From: Arthrobacter sp. ISL-30
GTDB lineage: Bacteria; Actinomycetota; Actinomycetes; Actinomycetales; Micrococcaceae
Direction of reading: 5' to 3'
Length of the DNA: 64,000 nucleotides
Assembly: GCF_018613855.1 (NCBI RefSeq)
Contig: NZ_JAGGPK010000017.1
Coordinates: 1-64,000 of the forward strand
In this document: in pieces, positions 34,311 through 43,672 of the stretch
Numbering within the stretch: position 1 is the stretch's first letter
Layout of the letters: every line of letters begins with the position of its first letter
Notes under the pieces: model-generated
Told to the model about the DNA's origin: nothing
Seen by the model: only the letters and a program-made list of their open reading frames with translations
The model's database searches: none
Made by a program: the position numbers and the translations under genes

Positions 34311-35809
34311 TCAGTGAGGCATTCGAAGTGGCGGACAAGCTCGTGCAGTCGTGGCTGGCCAAGATGAAGCTTCCACTGCGCAAGGCCTGGGCAGCAGCGG
34401 CGTTCCTTGCCATTGGAACGACCTGTTTCTCCATCATCGGGTTACTGCTGCTTGCCGGATCAGAAGAGTTCATACCGACGGCGCCAGCCTTCCTGGGCCT
34501 CGCCCTTGTGCTCATCCATTTCCTGAGCATGCTCGTGGCCATTACGCTCAGCGCTTCCAGCGCCCAGGATTCGGCGGTTATGGCCTGGTGGCGCTCGATG
34601 CCCGTGTCCGATCGGGCCCTCGGTTTGGGCTGGAGCATCCCAAGCTGGGTGCTCACCCTCGCTCAGCTGGTCATTGTTGTTCCTGCGCTTCTCACGGTTT
34701 TCGGTGGCGTCGCCGATCCGGCATTGATCGTTTTCGTGGCCAGCTGCGCGGTCTTCGTCGGAACGGTTGCTGGACGTGCCGCGTTCGTCGTCGCCCGCAC
34801 TGTCCTGCGCAGGATCAGCGTCAACTTCGCGGCCCACGCGCAGGCGTTGGGCACCCTCGCCTGGGTGCTCTCCCTGGCAGGGGCCACCGAAGTTGTTCGG
34901 CTGACGCTGACCGCCAGCGGGGAGAACCAGTTCCCGCTTGCGTCGTTGCTCGGCTACCCCGTACTCGTCACCGCTTCGGTCCGGCATTCAGCGCTCGACG
35001 TCGGCATCCTCGTGGCGTGGCTCCTTGCGGCGGCCGCTGTAGAGACCGTGCTCTGGCGGCACTTCGCGCTGGTGCGCCACGACCCAAGCAGGGTTCTCCG
35101 GCTCGGGACTGCCTTCACGGGCAAGGAACGGTTCCCCCTTTTGAGACTGGAATTTACCCGGCTGGCCAGGCGTCGCAGGGTGCAGGCGGCGGTGTTGAGT
35201 ACCTTGGTCATCCAGGCCGCACTGGCCCTGGTCCACCAGAACATGGACAGTGGGTTGCGGGCGTCGTTCCTGGACAATGCGCTGCTGGTCAATGCCATTC
35301 TCGTTGCGTATGCGCCGCTGCTCGCGCGCGGCATGAGCAATCGGTCCACGCCGTATGCCAGGGTCATGGGACGGAGTCCCGGCAGTTGGGCACTGGCAGT
35401 TACTTTCAGTGGCATGCTCATGGCGTTGTTTACCGCCGCCCCTGCGCTCGTTTTCTGGTCCATTGGATCAGGCAATCCGGGGATCTTCGGTGCGGGGCTT
35501 GGCCTCGCTACGTTCACCGGGGTCACCGCGGCCATCACTGGATTTGTGCTGACACCTGGAGATGAAACAGGCGCTGGCGAGTCCCTGGGCATGCTGATCG
35601 TAGGGGCTTCCCTGTTCCTGGTGGCGAAGGCTTTAACGTCGGTGGGTTTCGATAACGTGCTCACAGCGGGGCCGGCCATGGGCGTCTTGGCCGTGGGCAT
35701 GATCTGCATCCCTTCCCTTATCGAATCCTTCCGATGGGGCGATCGGGGCACCACAAATGAACCGTCAGCTGCTGTTCAGAAAAGCATTGATCTCCAGGAA
35801 AGGAAGTAG
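34307..35809 (+). CDS. Large ABC permease of the peptide locus
   Basis: A 500-residue membrane protein with around ten hydrophobic segments and no ATPase motif. It contains two halves of multiple helices joined by a charged loop with the LRLEFTRLARRRRVQA segment. Together with the preceding ATPase it forms a putative exporter. No family is recognised. It starts at ATG 34307, overlapping the ATPase stop by four bases. Confidence 0.75.
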   Translation: MISEAFEVADKLVQSWLAKMKLPLRKAWAAAAFLAIGTTCFSIIGLLLLAGSEEFIPTAPAFLGLALVLIHFLSMLVAITLSASSAQDSAVMAWWRSMPVSDRALGLGWSIPSWVLTLAQLVIVVPALLTVFGGVADPALIVFVASCAVFVGTVAGRAAFVVARTVLRRISVNFAAHAQALGTLAWVLSLAGATEVVRLTLTASGENQFPLASLLGYPVLVTASVRHSALDVGILVAWLLAAAAVETVLWRHFALVRHDPSRVLRLGTAFTGKERFPLLRLEFTRLARRRRVQAAVLSTLVIQAALALVHQNMDSGLRASFLDNALLVNAILVAYAPLLARGMSNRSTPYARVMGRSPGSWALAVTFSGMLMALFTAAPALVFWSIGSGNPGIFGAGLGLATFTGVTAAITGFVLTPGDETGAGESLGMLIVGASLFLVAKALTSVGFDNVLTAGPAMGVLAVGMICIPSLIESFRWGDRGTTNEPSAAVQKSIDLQERK

Positions 35810-35810
35810 C

Positions 35811-36143
35811 ATGCAAGCCCCTCCGAAACGGGTTTCACGATGGGTGTTCATCCGTAGGGCGGTCCTCTTGTCGTTCGCACTCGGACTGCTCATCACGACG
35901 ACGCTGGTGCTCATTGCCGCCGTCCAGTTTGGGGGCGGAATGGGACCAGGGACTTATCATCTGCAGCTCGGTCCGCTGAACTTCTTCACAGTCATCAAAG
36001 ATGAAGTCCCGGCTGGCTCAACGTCGCAGCTCCGGCCAGGGTTCGGCGTCGTCGTGTTGAACGTGCTGTTGCCTGTGCTGGCCGGACTCCTGGCGTGGCG
36101 GAAGTATGAGTCCTCGGCGAAGCAAGCGGCGGCAGGCTCGTAG
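35811..36143 (+). CDS. Small membrane protein of the peptide locus, possible immunity
   Basis: A 110-residue protein with two hydrophobic helices (about 18-40 and 80-100) separated by an exported loop. AAGGA before ATG 35811 and immediate proximity to the permease place it in the same operon. Such small membrane proteins often provide immunity in bacteriocin clusters; this is inference. A 7-bp hairpin (36130-36152) overlaps its stop. Confidence 0.65.
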   Translation: MQAPPKRVSRWVFIRRAVLLSFALGLLITTTLVLIAAVQFGGGMGPGTYHLQLGPLNFFTVIKDEVPAGSTSQLRPGFGVVVLNVLLPVLAGLLAWRKYESSAKQAAAGS

Positions 36144-36290
36144 TACCTGCCGTGTCCGAGTTGGTTATCTGATCTGGGACGGGCTGGATATTCCCGAGCT
36201 TGTAGACCCTATCGCCGCGTCGGATGCTCTAGGGATAAACCCCTGGATCGCGATAAAATGACAGACAAATCCGTCGCGGCGGTGAGGTGA

Positions 36291-36716
36291 ATGAGCAACA
36301 AGCAGGAAGAGTCCGAGAGCTTGGGCGCGGGCTGCGTGTTCTGGCTCCTGCTGATCCCGGTCTGGCTGGTCGTCACCTATCCATGGCTGCTCCTGTTACC
36401 CATCGCGCTCTTGCTCTTCGTCATCCTTGGCAACCGCCCGAAGAAAGTTCGCCGTCTGCATCCCCCGCAGACAGTCGCCCCCACACCTGCGACACCTGCG
36501 CCGAGGACCATTGCCGCACGGCCTCCTGTAAGGACAATTACGCCCGCACCACCCCCGAAGGTCATCCCCGGCCAGTCAAAGCCAGCCCCTCCCGACTTCA
36601 TTCCGAAGGATCGCGAATACGACAGGTACTTGGCTAGGACGTGGGACGAGGAATTCGAAGCGCTGATCAAGAAGCGTGAGCAAATCCGCCGTCCTAAGCA
36701 ATTCCGACCGTCCTAA
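36291..36716 (+). CDS. Small TM / proline-rich / WxxEF protein (family member 3)
   Basis: A 141-residue protein with one or two helices (about 11-45), a long Pro-rich linker (about 50-100) and a C-terminal RTWDEEFEALIKKRE helix. This is the same plan as 12531-12860, with the W-D-x-E-F-x-x-L core conserved. It lies just after the peptide operon but is separated from it by about 150 bases. Function unknown. Confidence 0.7.
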   Translation: MSNKQEESESLGAGCVFWLLLIPVWLVVTYPWLLLLPIALLLFVILGNRPKKVRRLHPPQTVAPTPATPAPRTIAARPPVRTITPAPPPKVIPGQSKPAPPDFIPKDREYDRYLARTWDEEFEALIKKREQIRRPKQFRPS

Positions 36717-36727
36717 AGGAGAGCGCG

Positions 36728-36925
36728 ATGATACGCACAATTGGCAGGCGCAGAACTAGTCTGATCGGCCTCGTGTATCTGGCCATCGGGGTGATAGTCG
36801 CCGCCACTCACGGTTATCTTGTGGCATGGAATATTCCTGGCAACATTCTGGAAGGCTTAGCAGCGATCCTGCTTTGGCCGCTCGTGGCCATCTTCGGCGT
36901 TGATCTGCATACCCTGATCGCATAG
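36728..36925 (+). CDS. Small two-helix membrane protein
   Basis: A 65-residue protein with two hydrophobic segments (about 12-31 and 41-62). AAAGGAG lies before the ATG, and the gene starts 11 bases after the WxxEF gene, so the two are co-transcribed. No family recognised. Confidence 0.6.
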   Translation: MIRTIGRRRTSLIGLVYLAIGVIVAATHGYLVAWNIPGNILEGLAAILLWPLVAIFGVDLHTLIA

Positions 36926-36945
36926 GCCCTCGGCTACGCGTGGAT

Positions 36946-39507
36946 TTACTGTGCAGCGGGTGAATTCCGCACGAGCTCGAACAGGCTGTTGCGTGAAGCA
37001 GTCCGGGTCTTCTTGAGTGCGTTGGAGATGTGATTCTCTACGGTCCGCACGCTGATTCCCAAATGATCGGCTATCTCAGCGTTGCTGCGGTGGCCGGCCA
37101 GGGCGGCTATTTCAGCCTCCCGGGCGGTCAGCGGCAGCGACGAACCGCCGGTCAAGGAGAGTATCTTCCCGTTGGCTGGATGACGTGACCGGAAGGTGGC
37201 CGCGGCCCGGTCTATGTCCTCGGCTGAATCGACGTCGCCCAGCGAAAGGCAGCGAATAGACGCTCCCTTGAGGAGCATGTGCACCAGCTGAAGGTCTGCA
37301 TCCGGCTGGTAGTGGTCAAGCCAAATATTTAGGAACCTGTAGTCGCCGTCGACAATAGCACCGGCTACAACCAGCAACTGGTCGTGCGCCCGTACATCAC
37401 GGTCGTGGAGTGTGCGTCGGAGCAACTCGCGAACGCGGTAATTGGGAAGGACGCAGAGAAAGAAAAGGGCTGTGTGGGCCGCCTCCAGTACATACCCGCG
37501 GTTCAGCTGTTGCTCTACGATGGCAATCGACTGTTCCTCGAAGACGGCCGGATCGAGGGGACGCTGCGCCAGGAGGTTGAGGAATCCAGCGGCCATTCCC
37601 GGAAGGGCACCGGTTTCGGAGCCGGGGCGGCGTACATGCGCTGAGACGGAGGGCAGGGAAGACATTCCCCTCATTGCTGCCCTCAGTCCATAAAGTCTCA
37701 GCAGTGCGTCGTGGAGGGAGTCCGCCAGGAATCCCGGTCGGCCCAAGGCGAAGACGCTGTTCATGACGTGTTCGGCTTCGTCCAAGTATCCGTAGTGGAT
37801 GAGGGCCAGCACCGTCACGTAGCTACTGGAAATGAAGCCGAAGTGGTCCAGGCATCGGCGGGCTGCTGCGCGCTGTTCAAGCGCGATGGTCAGGCTTTCG
37901 TCGATCCTTCCCCCCGCGAACAGCCCCAACCCGCGTATGAAGGGGTCCAGGTGCGGAATGAGGTCAAAACCATCCGCCGAATCAATCGCGTGGAGGGCCG
38001 CTGAGGCATCAAGCCGATAGAGCCCGAGCATGGCACGGATACAGGCAATCACGCCGTTTTGTTCCTGCCCGGAAGGCAGGCCCTCAAGGATGCGGTCCAG
38101 GTTCTTCGGCACGCCATGATAGGAGGCTTCGAGGAAGAGCGCCGCCGCCTCTGCCTGGGCGTCCCAGTCAGGAAATTCTGAGCCGAACTTGCTAAGAATG
38201 GCGGTGGCAGCATCGAAGTCATCAGCTGAGTAGATGGCCCACAATGCCTTGGTCAGAATGAAGAAGAAATAGTCGGCTGGATCGGCGTCCAACACTGAGG
38301 TTTCGTTGAACACTTGGCTGATCCTTGCGGCATCGATGGGCGCACCCCAGTAGACGCGAAGGAAGGCAACGGCATTCGACGTCGACTTTTCCGCCTCCCA
38401 GCGCTCGAAGTGGCGGCGTTCCCGGAACTTGACCTGCTCGCCGAAGAAGCGGGCGCTGGCAATCTCAGCGCCTCGCTCACGGCGGAGCGTTTTCAACGAT
38501 TCGGCAAGGCGATCAGCGGCATGAACGTCCGGAGGTGCTGCGTGGGCAGGATCCTTGAGGATGTTGGCAATTCGGGCCGCAATGGCCCGACGGTCCACGA
38601 AAGTGCGACCCTCGCGGAAGTAGTCGGAAAGCAGTGGAGGGCTCGGCGCCGCCCAGATGCTATTGCCGCCGTGGTCCATGAAAGCAACAAAGCCGCGCCG
38701 TTCAAGGCTTTCCAGCACATCTGAGGTGACTAACTGCTTGAGCTGGTCCAAAGGCAGCGCCCCTGTAAGGGCCATCGTGTGCAGGCCTGTGAGTTCCTCG
38801 GCCTTGAGTCCTTGGATGAGGGTCTCAATGGTGCCGTGCAGGTGATCGTTCCAAAGCGTGCGTCCGTTGAGGCGCCATTTGCCTTGATCCAGAACAAGGA
38901 GTTTGCTCAGTGCTGCGGTTTCTGCAATTCTGGCCGCCAGTCGTGGGTTTCCGGCCGAGTCGGCAAGAATTCGGGCTGTAGTGTCGGCATCGGCCGAAAC
39001 TCCCAAGGTCTCCGTGATAACTGTGCTGACTTGCTCATAGCCCAAGGGGTTTAATCGGACCTGGGCTTCGGACGAGCGGCCAAGAACGGAGAGCTGGCCC
39101 AGGAACGTGTCCGGCGAATCATGCATGGTCACCACCACTGGCCGCTTCGTCCGCAGAAGGACCGCATCGAGGATGGCCAGCGACTCGTTGTCGAGGGCCT
39201 CGACGTCGTCGATAACGAGGACTCGTTGCCCTGCTCCAACCAGCTCGGCTGAGAGCGTATCAGCTACTCCGATAACTCCTGTGGGACCAATCCGGAGGTC
39301 CAATCCGAGGGAGTTAATGCCGGCGAAAGCGATCCGCCGCAGTGAGCGCACGCCGCTAATGACGTAGACCTTCACTCCCGCGCTTTCCAGCCCTGCGACG
39401 ACGCGACTCGCGACCGTGGAGCGACCGCTCCCGGAAGCTCCGACGATTCGAACGTTGATACCGCGCGCAACATAGTCCAATGTTCGCCGCACTTCCTGTT
39501 CGAACAC
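36946..39507 (-). CDS. LuxR-family LAL transcriptional regulator
   Basis: An 853-residue regulator. It has an N-terminal ATPase (Walker A GASGSGRST 23-31, Walker B VLVIDDVEA), a long helical middle region, and a C-terminal LuxR HTH (LTAREAEIAALAGHRSNAEI, then GISVRTVENHISNALKK). LAL (MalT-like) proteins bind ATP and sense ligands before activating operons, often for catabolism or secondary metabolism. The GTG start has a weak ribosome site. It is oriented away from the peptide locus; what it controls is unknown. Confidence 0.9.
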   Translation of the reverse strand: MFEQEVRRTLDYVARGINVRIVGASGSGRSTVASRVVAGLESAGVKVYVISGVRSLRRIAFAGINSLGLDLRIGPTGVIGVADTLSAELVGAGQRVLVIDDVEALDNESLAILDAVLLRTKRPVVVTMHDSPDTFLGQLSVLGRSSEAQVRLNPLGYEQVSTVITETLGVSADADTTARILADSAGNPRLAARIAETAALSKLLVLDQGKWRLNGRTLWNDHLHGTIETLIQGLKAEELTGLHTMALTGALPLDQLKQLVTSDVLESLERRGFVAFMDHGGNSIWAAPSPPLLSDYFREGRTFVDRRAIAARIANILKDPAHAAPPDVHAADRLAESLKTLRRERGAEIASARFFGEQVKFRERRHFERWEAEKSTSNAVAFLRVYWGAPIDAARISQVFNETSVLDADPADYFFFILTKALWAIYSADDFDAATAILSKFGSEFPDWDAQAEAAALFLEASYHGVPKNLDRILEGLPSGQEQNGVIACIRAMLGLYRLDASAALHAIDSADGFDLIPHLDPFIRGLGLFAGGRIDESLTIALEQRAAARRCLDHFGFISSSYVTVLALIHYGYLDEAEHVMNSVFALGRPGFLADSLHDALLRLYGLRAAMRGMSSLPSVSAHVRRPGSETGALPGMAAGFLNLLAQRPLDPAVFEEQSIAIVEQQLNRGYVLEAAHTALFFLCVLPNYRVRELLRRTLHDRDVRAHDQLLVVAGAIVDGDYRFLNIWLDHYQPDADLQLVHMLLKGASIRCLSLGDVDSAEDIDRAAATFRSRHPANGKILSLTGGSSLPLTAREAEIAALAGHRSNAEIADHLGISVRTVENHISNALKKTRTASRNSLFELVRNSPAAQ

Positions 39508-40000
39508 CTAGTCCCGGCTTTCTCTACATCAATACCAGTGGGGGCTGGCATGGCTGTTTGGTGATGGGTTGGGGCTGCCGGGATAGCTAGTCCCGGCAGC
39601 CCCGCCGACGCACTGTTGGGGGGCACCGCGTCGGTAATGAGCCGGACCTGGTCCGGCAGCAAAGAGGCCTGATTTGGTACCCCCTCCAGGCACCATCATC
39701 CGCCAAACCTGTGACAATTTTGGGCCTCGTGACTGCCCAAAAAGAGGCTATGGCTACATCCATGTAACTAGGTGTCCTCGGACTTCAAAATGAGTGGTGA
39801 ATGGGCGGCATTTAGGTGGTTATACCGTCCCTGCTGGTTGGGCCCGTCGGCAAGCACCGTGGGCCTCCGGTGGTTGAGCCCGTCGAAACCGAGCCTGTCG
39901 AAACCAGCGCAGCGCTCCTCTGGTGACCATTCCCGTGACGCCCTACACTGCAGGCAGGTCGAGTCGCTTCCTTTCACTACCCAATCAAGAGGATTTGGAC
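39508..40000. other. Intergenic with hairpins and GGTTGAGCC repeats
   Basis: No gene is seen. A perfect 13-bp hairpin GGGGCTGCCGGGA/TCCCGGCAGCCCC (39571-39603) lies upstream of the LuxR gene. A second 8-bp hairpin TTTTGGGC/GCCCAAAA is at 39718-39742. Repeat units GGTTGAGCC.GTCGAAACC are at 39872-39905. Confidence 0.55.
39872..39905. repeat. GGTTGAGCC-type short repeats
   Basis: GGTTGAGCCCGTCGAAACC (39872-39890) is followed by GAGCCTGTCGAAACC (39891-39905). Similar motifs recur in many actinobacterial genomes. Confidence 0.7.
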
Positions 40001-40378
40001 ATGGAGATTCCCAAGCCGTCTGACGCCGACAAGGAGCATTTCCGCTCCGTCCTCCCGACGAACCCTGAGGTCGTCGTCAAGCCGATGTTCGGCAACTTGG
40101 GTGCCTTCGTGAATGGCAACATGTTCGCCGGCTTGTTCGGCCCCACTATCGGTATCCGGCTTTCCAAGGCAGACCGGGCAGAGCTCGAATCGACCGAGCG
40201 GACCCTGCCTTTTGGCCCCGCGGAGCGTCCCATGGGTGATTACGTCGGCTTGCCTGAGATGTGGAACGAGGAGGGCGACGGCGATGTAGCCCGTGAGAGG
40301 TTCTGGGTGGCAAAGGCCTTCCGCTATGTCTCGGAGCTGCCGCCGAAGGAACCGAAGTCGCGCCCCGCGAAGAAGTAG
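40001..40378 (+). CDS. TfoX N-terminal domain protein
   Basis: A 125-residue protein of the TfoX-N family (VVKPMFGNLGAFVNGNMFAGLFGPTIGIRL, strands then a helix around RERFWVAKAFRYVSEL). Family members appear in many bacteria and are not all competence regulators. ATG 40001 is preferred over the upstream starts because AGAGGA lies seven bases before it. It is not obviously linked to its neighbours. Confidence 0.8.
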   Translation: MEIPKPSDADKEHFRSVLPTNPEVVVKPMFGNLGAFVNGNMFAGLFGPTIGIRLSKADRAELESTERTLPFGPAERPMGDYVGLPEMWNEEGDGDVARERFWVAKAFRYVSELPPKEPKSRPAKK

Positions 40379-40465
40379 CAGGCTGCAGTCAGCGTGGGCA
40401 AACGAAGGGTGCTGACCTAGCTCGGCAGATCAGGTCCTGCTCCTAGCCTTCACCCACGTAGTCTC

Positions 40466-41188
40466 TCAGGTCAGTGACAGGCGTAGGCGCTCTACACCCG
40501 CCTCACCTTCCGGCACAAGGGAGAACAACTCTTGGTTGTTTGACAGATGTCCGAGCATGTTCCGTAGGTGGTCCCGCTCCGCCGGACCCAAGTCGGCTGC
40601 ACGTAAGTCCCCCGCTCGGACGACGGCGGCAAGCGTCAGGAAGTCAGTGATGTGGCGTTCTCTGTCAGGGTCATTCACGATCGTCAGAGAACCCGCCTTG
40701 CCGATCAGGCAGCCGAGCAGGGTTGGCCGATTCACCAGTCCTGAAGCAGTGTCGGCCGCTATGTCGACGGTTTCGGACCGGTCTATGGCATGCTGGGAAG
40801 CTGGTGCGGCGATTGTGGTTCCACCGGTGACGCCGCGGCGTTTTGCAGCCCGTTCCCCCAGATGCCGCGGTATCAGGACGTCCACCACAGCGGGTCCGCG
40901 CAGCCAGCGATGCTGGTGGCCCTCAAGTGATTCGCCGGCGGATTCGAATCCAAGTTTGACCAGGACCGCAGTGAAGTCCTTGAGCATGCTTGGGTATGCC
41001 CTGACGTCCAGCGCGAAGTCGGCGTCCTTAGTCGGACGCACGATAGGGGCGTCGCGTTCGATTGCATGAAGGTAGACGGCCTGGCCCCCAACAAGGACCC
41101 AGCCGCGAGGCATGGTGGCGTGGATTTCAAAGACCGCTTCCCAGGCCTCGCGCTGGTCGGAAAGCATCGGGGGCAGGCTAATGGGCAT
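40466..41188 (-). CDS. Nucleotidyltransferase toxin-like protein (AbiEii-like)
   Basis: A 240-residue protein with the minimal nucleotidyltransferase motif: the VGGQAVYLHAI start, then TKDADFAL (D-x-D) and the DVLIPRH strand carrying a third acidic position. This matches AbiEii/AbiGii-type toxins, which modify tRNA or other targets with nucleotides. Its start overlaps the HTH gene by 11 bases, the usual antitoxin-first arrangement. Defence role inferred from the family. Confidence 0.75.
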   Translation of the reverse strand: MPISLPPMLSDQREAWEAVFEIHATMPRGWVLVGGQAVYLHAIERDAPIVRPTKDADFALDVRAYPSMLKDFTAVLVKLGFESAGESLEGHQHRWLRGPAVVDVLIPRHLGERAAKRRGVTGGTTIAAPASQHAIDRSETVDIAADTASGLVNRPTLLGCLIGKAGSLTIVNDPDRERHITDFLTLAAVVRAGDLRAADLGPAERDHLRNMLGHLSNNQELFSLVPEGEAGVERLRLSLT

Positions 41189-41855
41189 TGACGCTTCCGA
41201 TCAATTCGCGGGCGGCGGCCTGTTCACGTGTGCCCGGGCGTTCGGCTAGATCGGCCGCGACGAGGAGCGGCGGGACTTCCTCCGGCAGCTCCTCAGCAAC
41301 ATGTAGCACGACGTTTGGTCGACTGCCCATCGGTGCCTTTACAAGCAGCCAGTCCCGGACGACAGAATCAAAATTATCGCGGCTCACGTACGCCTCTACT
41401 TCTGAGTTGGACAGCAGTCCGGAGGCGGGGTGGGAGACCCCAGAGAGCCGGATTCGGTTGTCTCGTCGCAGTTCAACGAGATCAGCAGGATTGGACGACA
41501 TCTCAACCTTGTCGGACCGCTTTGCGAGCAATGAACGGACGAGAACCGCCGGATCTTCTGATTCCAGCAGACGTTGCCACCGCTGGCGCAGGCGTTGCCA
41601 GTCAACGGGAGACAGATCGGGCGGCCTGTCTCCCCGGACAGCGTACGGTAGGTATTGGATGAACTGCCAGGCGCTCCGCTTCGAGAGGGGCCGACCTGCA
41701 ATTCCGCCAGGTTTATAACTGGCGGCATCTGCATTTTCAATGATCCATCGGCCAGCCACCTGCTGGCCACGAATGCGGCCGTCTTTCAGGAGAGCGCGTA
41801 CTCGGCGCTCGGAGATATTCAGGCGTTGGGCGACTTCCACCGTACTCAGAGCCAT
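41178..41855 (-). CDS. HTH antitoxin of the nucleotidyltransferase pair
   Basis: A 225-residue protein beginning LSTVEVAQRLNISERRVRAL, an excisionase-like helix-turn-helix with GRWIIENADAA as its wing. The rest is uncharacterised and may sequester the toxin. The start at M10 of the longer ORF (41855) is favoured because TATAAT (41867-41862, minus) ends six bases upstream, giving a leaderless message. An inverted repeat (41854-41891) overlaps this promoter. Confidence 0.72.
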   Translation of the reverse strand: MALSTVEVAQRLNISERRVRALLKDGRIRGQQVAGRWIIENADAASYKPGGIAGRPLSKRSAWQFIQYLPYAVRGDRPPDLSPVDWQRLRQRWQRLLESEDPAVLVRSLLAKRSDKVEMSSNPADLVELRRDNRIRLSGVSHPASGLLSNSEVEAYVSRDNFDSVVRDWLLVKAPMGSRPNVVLHVAEELPEEVPPLLVAADLAERPGTREQAAARELIGSVNAH

Positions 41856-41891
41856 AACAGAATTATACCGCGTCCGGAACAATTATGTTAT
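41854..41891. promoter_or_regulatory. Promoter/operator of the toxin-antitoxin pair
   Basis: Minus-strand -10 TATAAT (41867-41862) lies within an inverted repeat: ATAACAGAATTA (41854-41865) versus CAATTATGTTAT (41880-41891), 10 of 12 matches. The antitoxin probably binds here and autoregulates. Confidence 0.65.
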
Positions 41892-42071
41892 CCAGGGCTC
41901 TGCCAGTGAGCCAGCCCGAAAGTGAATGACTACTCCTCCACAGAAAATGTCTTAGGCCACACCTAGCCTTGCCCACATACAGCAAACCGCTGAATGTTGA
42001 GGCTCAGATGAGGCAGATCTTCGACGGCGGCTGCTGTTCTCTCCACTATCGCTTCCACCTAAGGATCTGTC

Positions 42072-42671
42072 ATGGAACCACTCGCACGCACAGCACCACC
42101 CGTCCCGGCGGCCCCCGAATCAAAGCGGGGCAACGGCTTCGGCACTGCAGCTCTCGTTCTGGGCATTCTCGCCATCGTCTTCTCGATCATTCCGATCGCC
42201 GGCTTCATCGCCTTTGTCCTCGGCCCCCTCGCCGTCATTTTCGGCGTCATCGGCCTGACCAGGAAGTTCTCCAAGAAGGGCACCGCAGCGGCGGGCCTCA
42301 TCCTGGGAGTACTCGCCGTCATCGTCGCCATCATCGTCACTGCCGTCATCAGCGCGGCGGCCCAGAGCGTGAGCGACTCGCTGAATAAGGAACACAAGAT
42401 CGGCTACGTCGTCACCGTCACAGGCAAGGCACACGTCTCCTACTGGACTGAGGGCGGCATGTCCACGGAGGACATCACGGGCAACTGGAACAAGGACGTC
42501 ACGTCCACGGGCTTCAGCATGGGCTCCGTAACCGTCACCGGCGACTACGCCAACCCCACAACAGTGACCTGCGAAATCCTGGTCGACGGCCAGAGCGTCG
42601 CGAAGAACAGCGGCTCAGGCACCAGCGCTATGGCGTCCTGCTCGGGCAGCAGCTCAAGCATCAAGAAGTAA
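42072..42671 (+). CDS. DUF4190-type membrane protein with MmpS-like domain
   Basis: A 199-residue protein. Two N-terminal helices (about 22-48 and 76-100, with the GKxGKA-like TALVLGILAIVFSIIPIAGF region) match DUF4190. The exported part (about 115-190) has GYVVTVTGKAHVSYWTEGG, the MmpS-like beta domain common in actinobacteria. AAGGA precedes ATG 42072. Function unknown. Confidence 0.75.
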   Translation: MEPLARTAPPVPAAPESKRGNGFGTAALVLGILAIVFSIIPIAGFIAFVLGPLAVIFGVIGLTRKFSKKGTAAAGLILGVLAVIVAIIVTAVISAAAQSVSDSLNKEHKIGYVVTVTGKAHVSYWTEGGMSTEDITGNWNKDVTSTGFSMGSVTVTGDYANPTTVTCEILVDGQSVAKNSGSGTSAMASCSGSSSSIKK

Positions 42672-42768
42672 CTGTTCGACGGCGGATCCGGTGCTCCAGC
42701 TGATTGGGGCTCGAGCACCAGATTCCGCGCCTTAGCAATCAAAAAATCATGAATGGGGATAAAAGATC

Positions 42769-43527
42769 ATGAGCAACACCGCACCTGATTCGGGCTCTGG
42801 CCCGGATGAACCTGAACCAGTCGGACGATCGGAAATGCCAGCATGGCAGCCGAATATTGCACCGCTCCCGGAGAGCACGACTTTGGAGAGAACGACGGCG
42901 GCCGGCCGTCAGATACGCTCCCGTCAAGGACTGCTCAAGCGGGTTCCATTCTGGGGGCGCCTCGTAGTTCCCGCAGTTCTTGTTGCTGGGCTGATCGCCG
43001 GAGCCGTTCTTGGTTTGGCGGCCCGGCCGGCCGTCAGCTCAACCAAGGAATATGCGGCGCTTAGCGGCGAGCTCACGGGCAAGATCAAGGATGCCGAAAC
43101 AACCATCAGCCAGCTCCGCAGCGCGGGTTCCGACAAGGATGCCCAGATCAAGACCCTCCAATCGGCAGCGGACGGAGTGAAGACCCTCGAGCAGCAGCTC
43201 GCCGAGAAGGAAAAAGCCTTGGCAGGCAAAGAAGCCGACTTGGCCTCGCGCGAGCAGAAGTTCAGCGAGGCTCAGAAACAGGTCGCCGCAAACCAAATCA
43301 AGAACGGCCTGCACGTGGTCGGCGGCGACGTCCAACCTGGCGTGTACACGACAGCGGGGCCCGACGGCACAAACTCCGTCGGCTGCTACTACGCCTGGAT
43401 GACCAGCACCGGAAGCGATGCGGATATCAAGGACAACAACATCGTCCGAGGTGTAGCAACAGTTACTCTCGTGAATGGGGAAGTCTTCGAGTCGAGCAGT
43501 TGCCAGCCATGGAGCAAGATCGGCTAG
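42769..43527 (+). CDS. Membrane-anchored coiled-coil protein
   Basis: A 252-residue protein: a polar N-terminus, one helix (about 63-87), a coiled coil (about 95-175, Lys/Glu/Ala heptads), and a C-terminal beta domain with NGLHVVGGDVQPGVYTTAGP, which resembles a domain seen in several actinobacterial surface proteins. Two Cys (GCYYAW, SSCQPW) may pair. It precedes jetA by about 150 bases and shares its direction, but is not a known Wadjet part. Confidence 0.65.
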   Translation: MSNTAPDSGSGPDEPEPVGRSEMPAWQPNIAPLPESTTLERTTAAGRQIRSRQGLLKRVPFWGRLVVPAVLVAGLIAGAVLGLAARPAVSSTKEYAALSGELTGKIKDAETTISQLRSAGSDKDAQIKTLQSAADGVKTLEQQLAEKEKALAGKEADLASREQKFSEAQKQVAANQIKNGLHVVGGDVQPGVYTTAGPDGTNSVGCYYAWMTSTGSDADIKDNNIVRGVATVTLVNGEVFESSSCQPWSKIG

Positions 43528-43672
43528 AGCCCGACGGCTGTAGACGTGGTACGTGCCTGGCACATCCGTAATGGAGGAACGGTACGGGCGTCCGAGTCGC
43601 GGACTTCCGGGACACCCGGTTACCGTTGTGGTCAATCAGCCACACAAGCAGTCCGCTGCATCGAGGGACATG

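Noticed and set aside
32396..36143. Assignment of the peptide locus to daptides, lasso peptides or lanthipeptides
   Set aside because: No aminotransferase/decarboxylase, lasso synthetase or LanB/C/M enzyme is encoded nearby; the class remains open.
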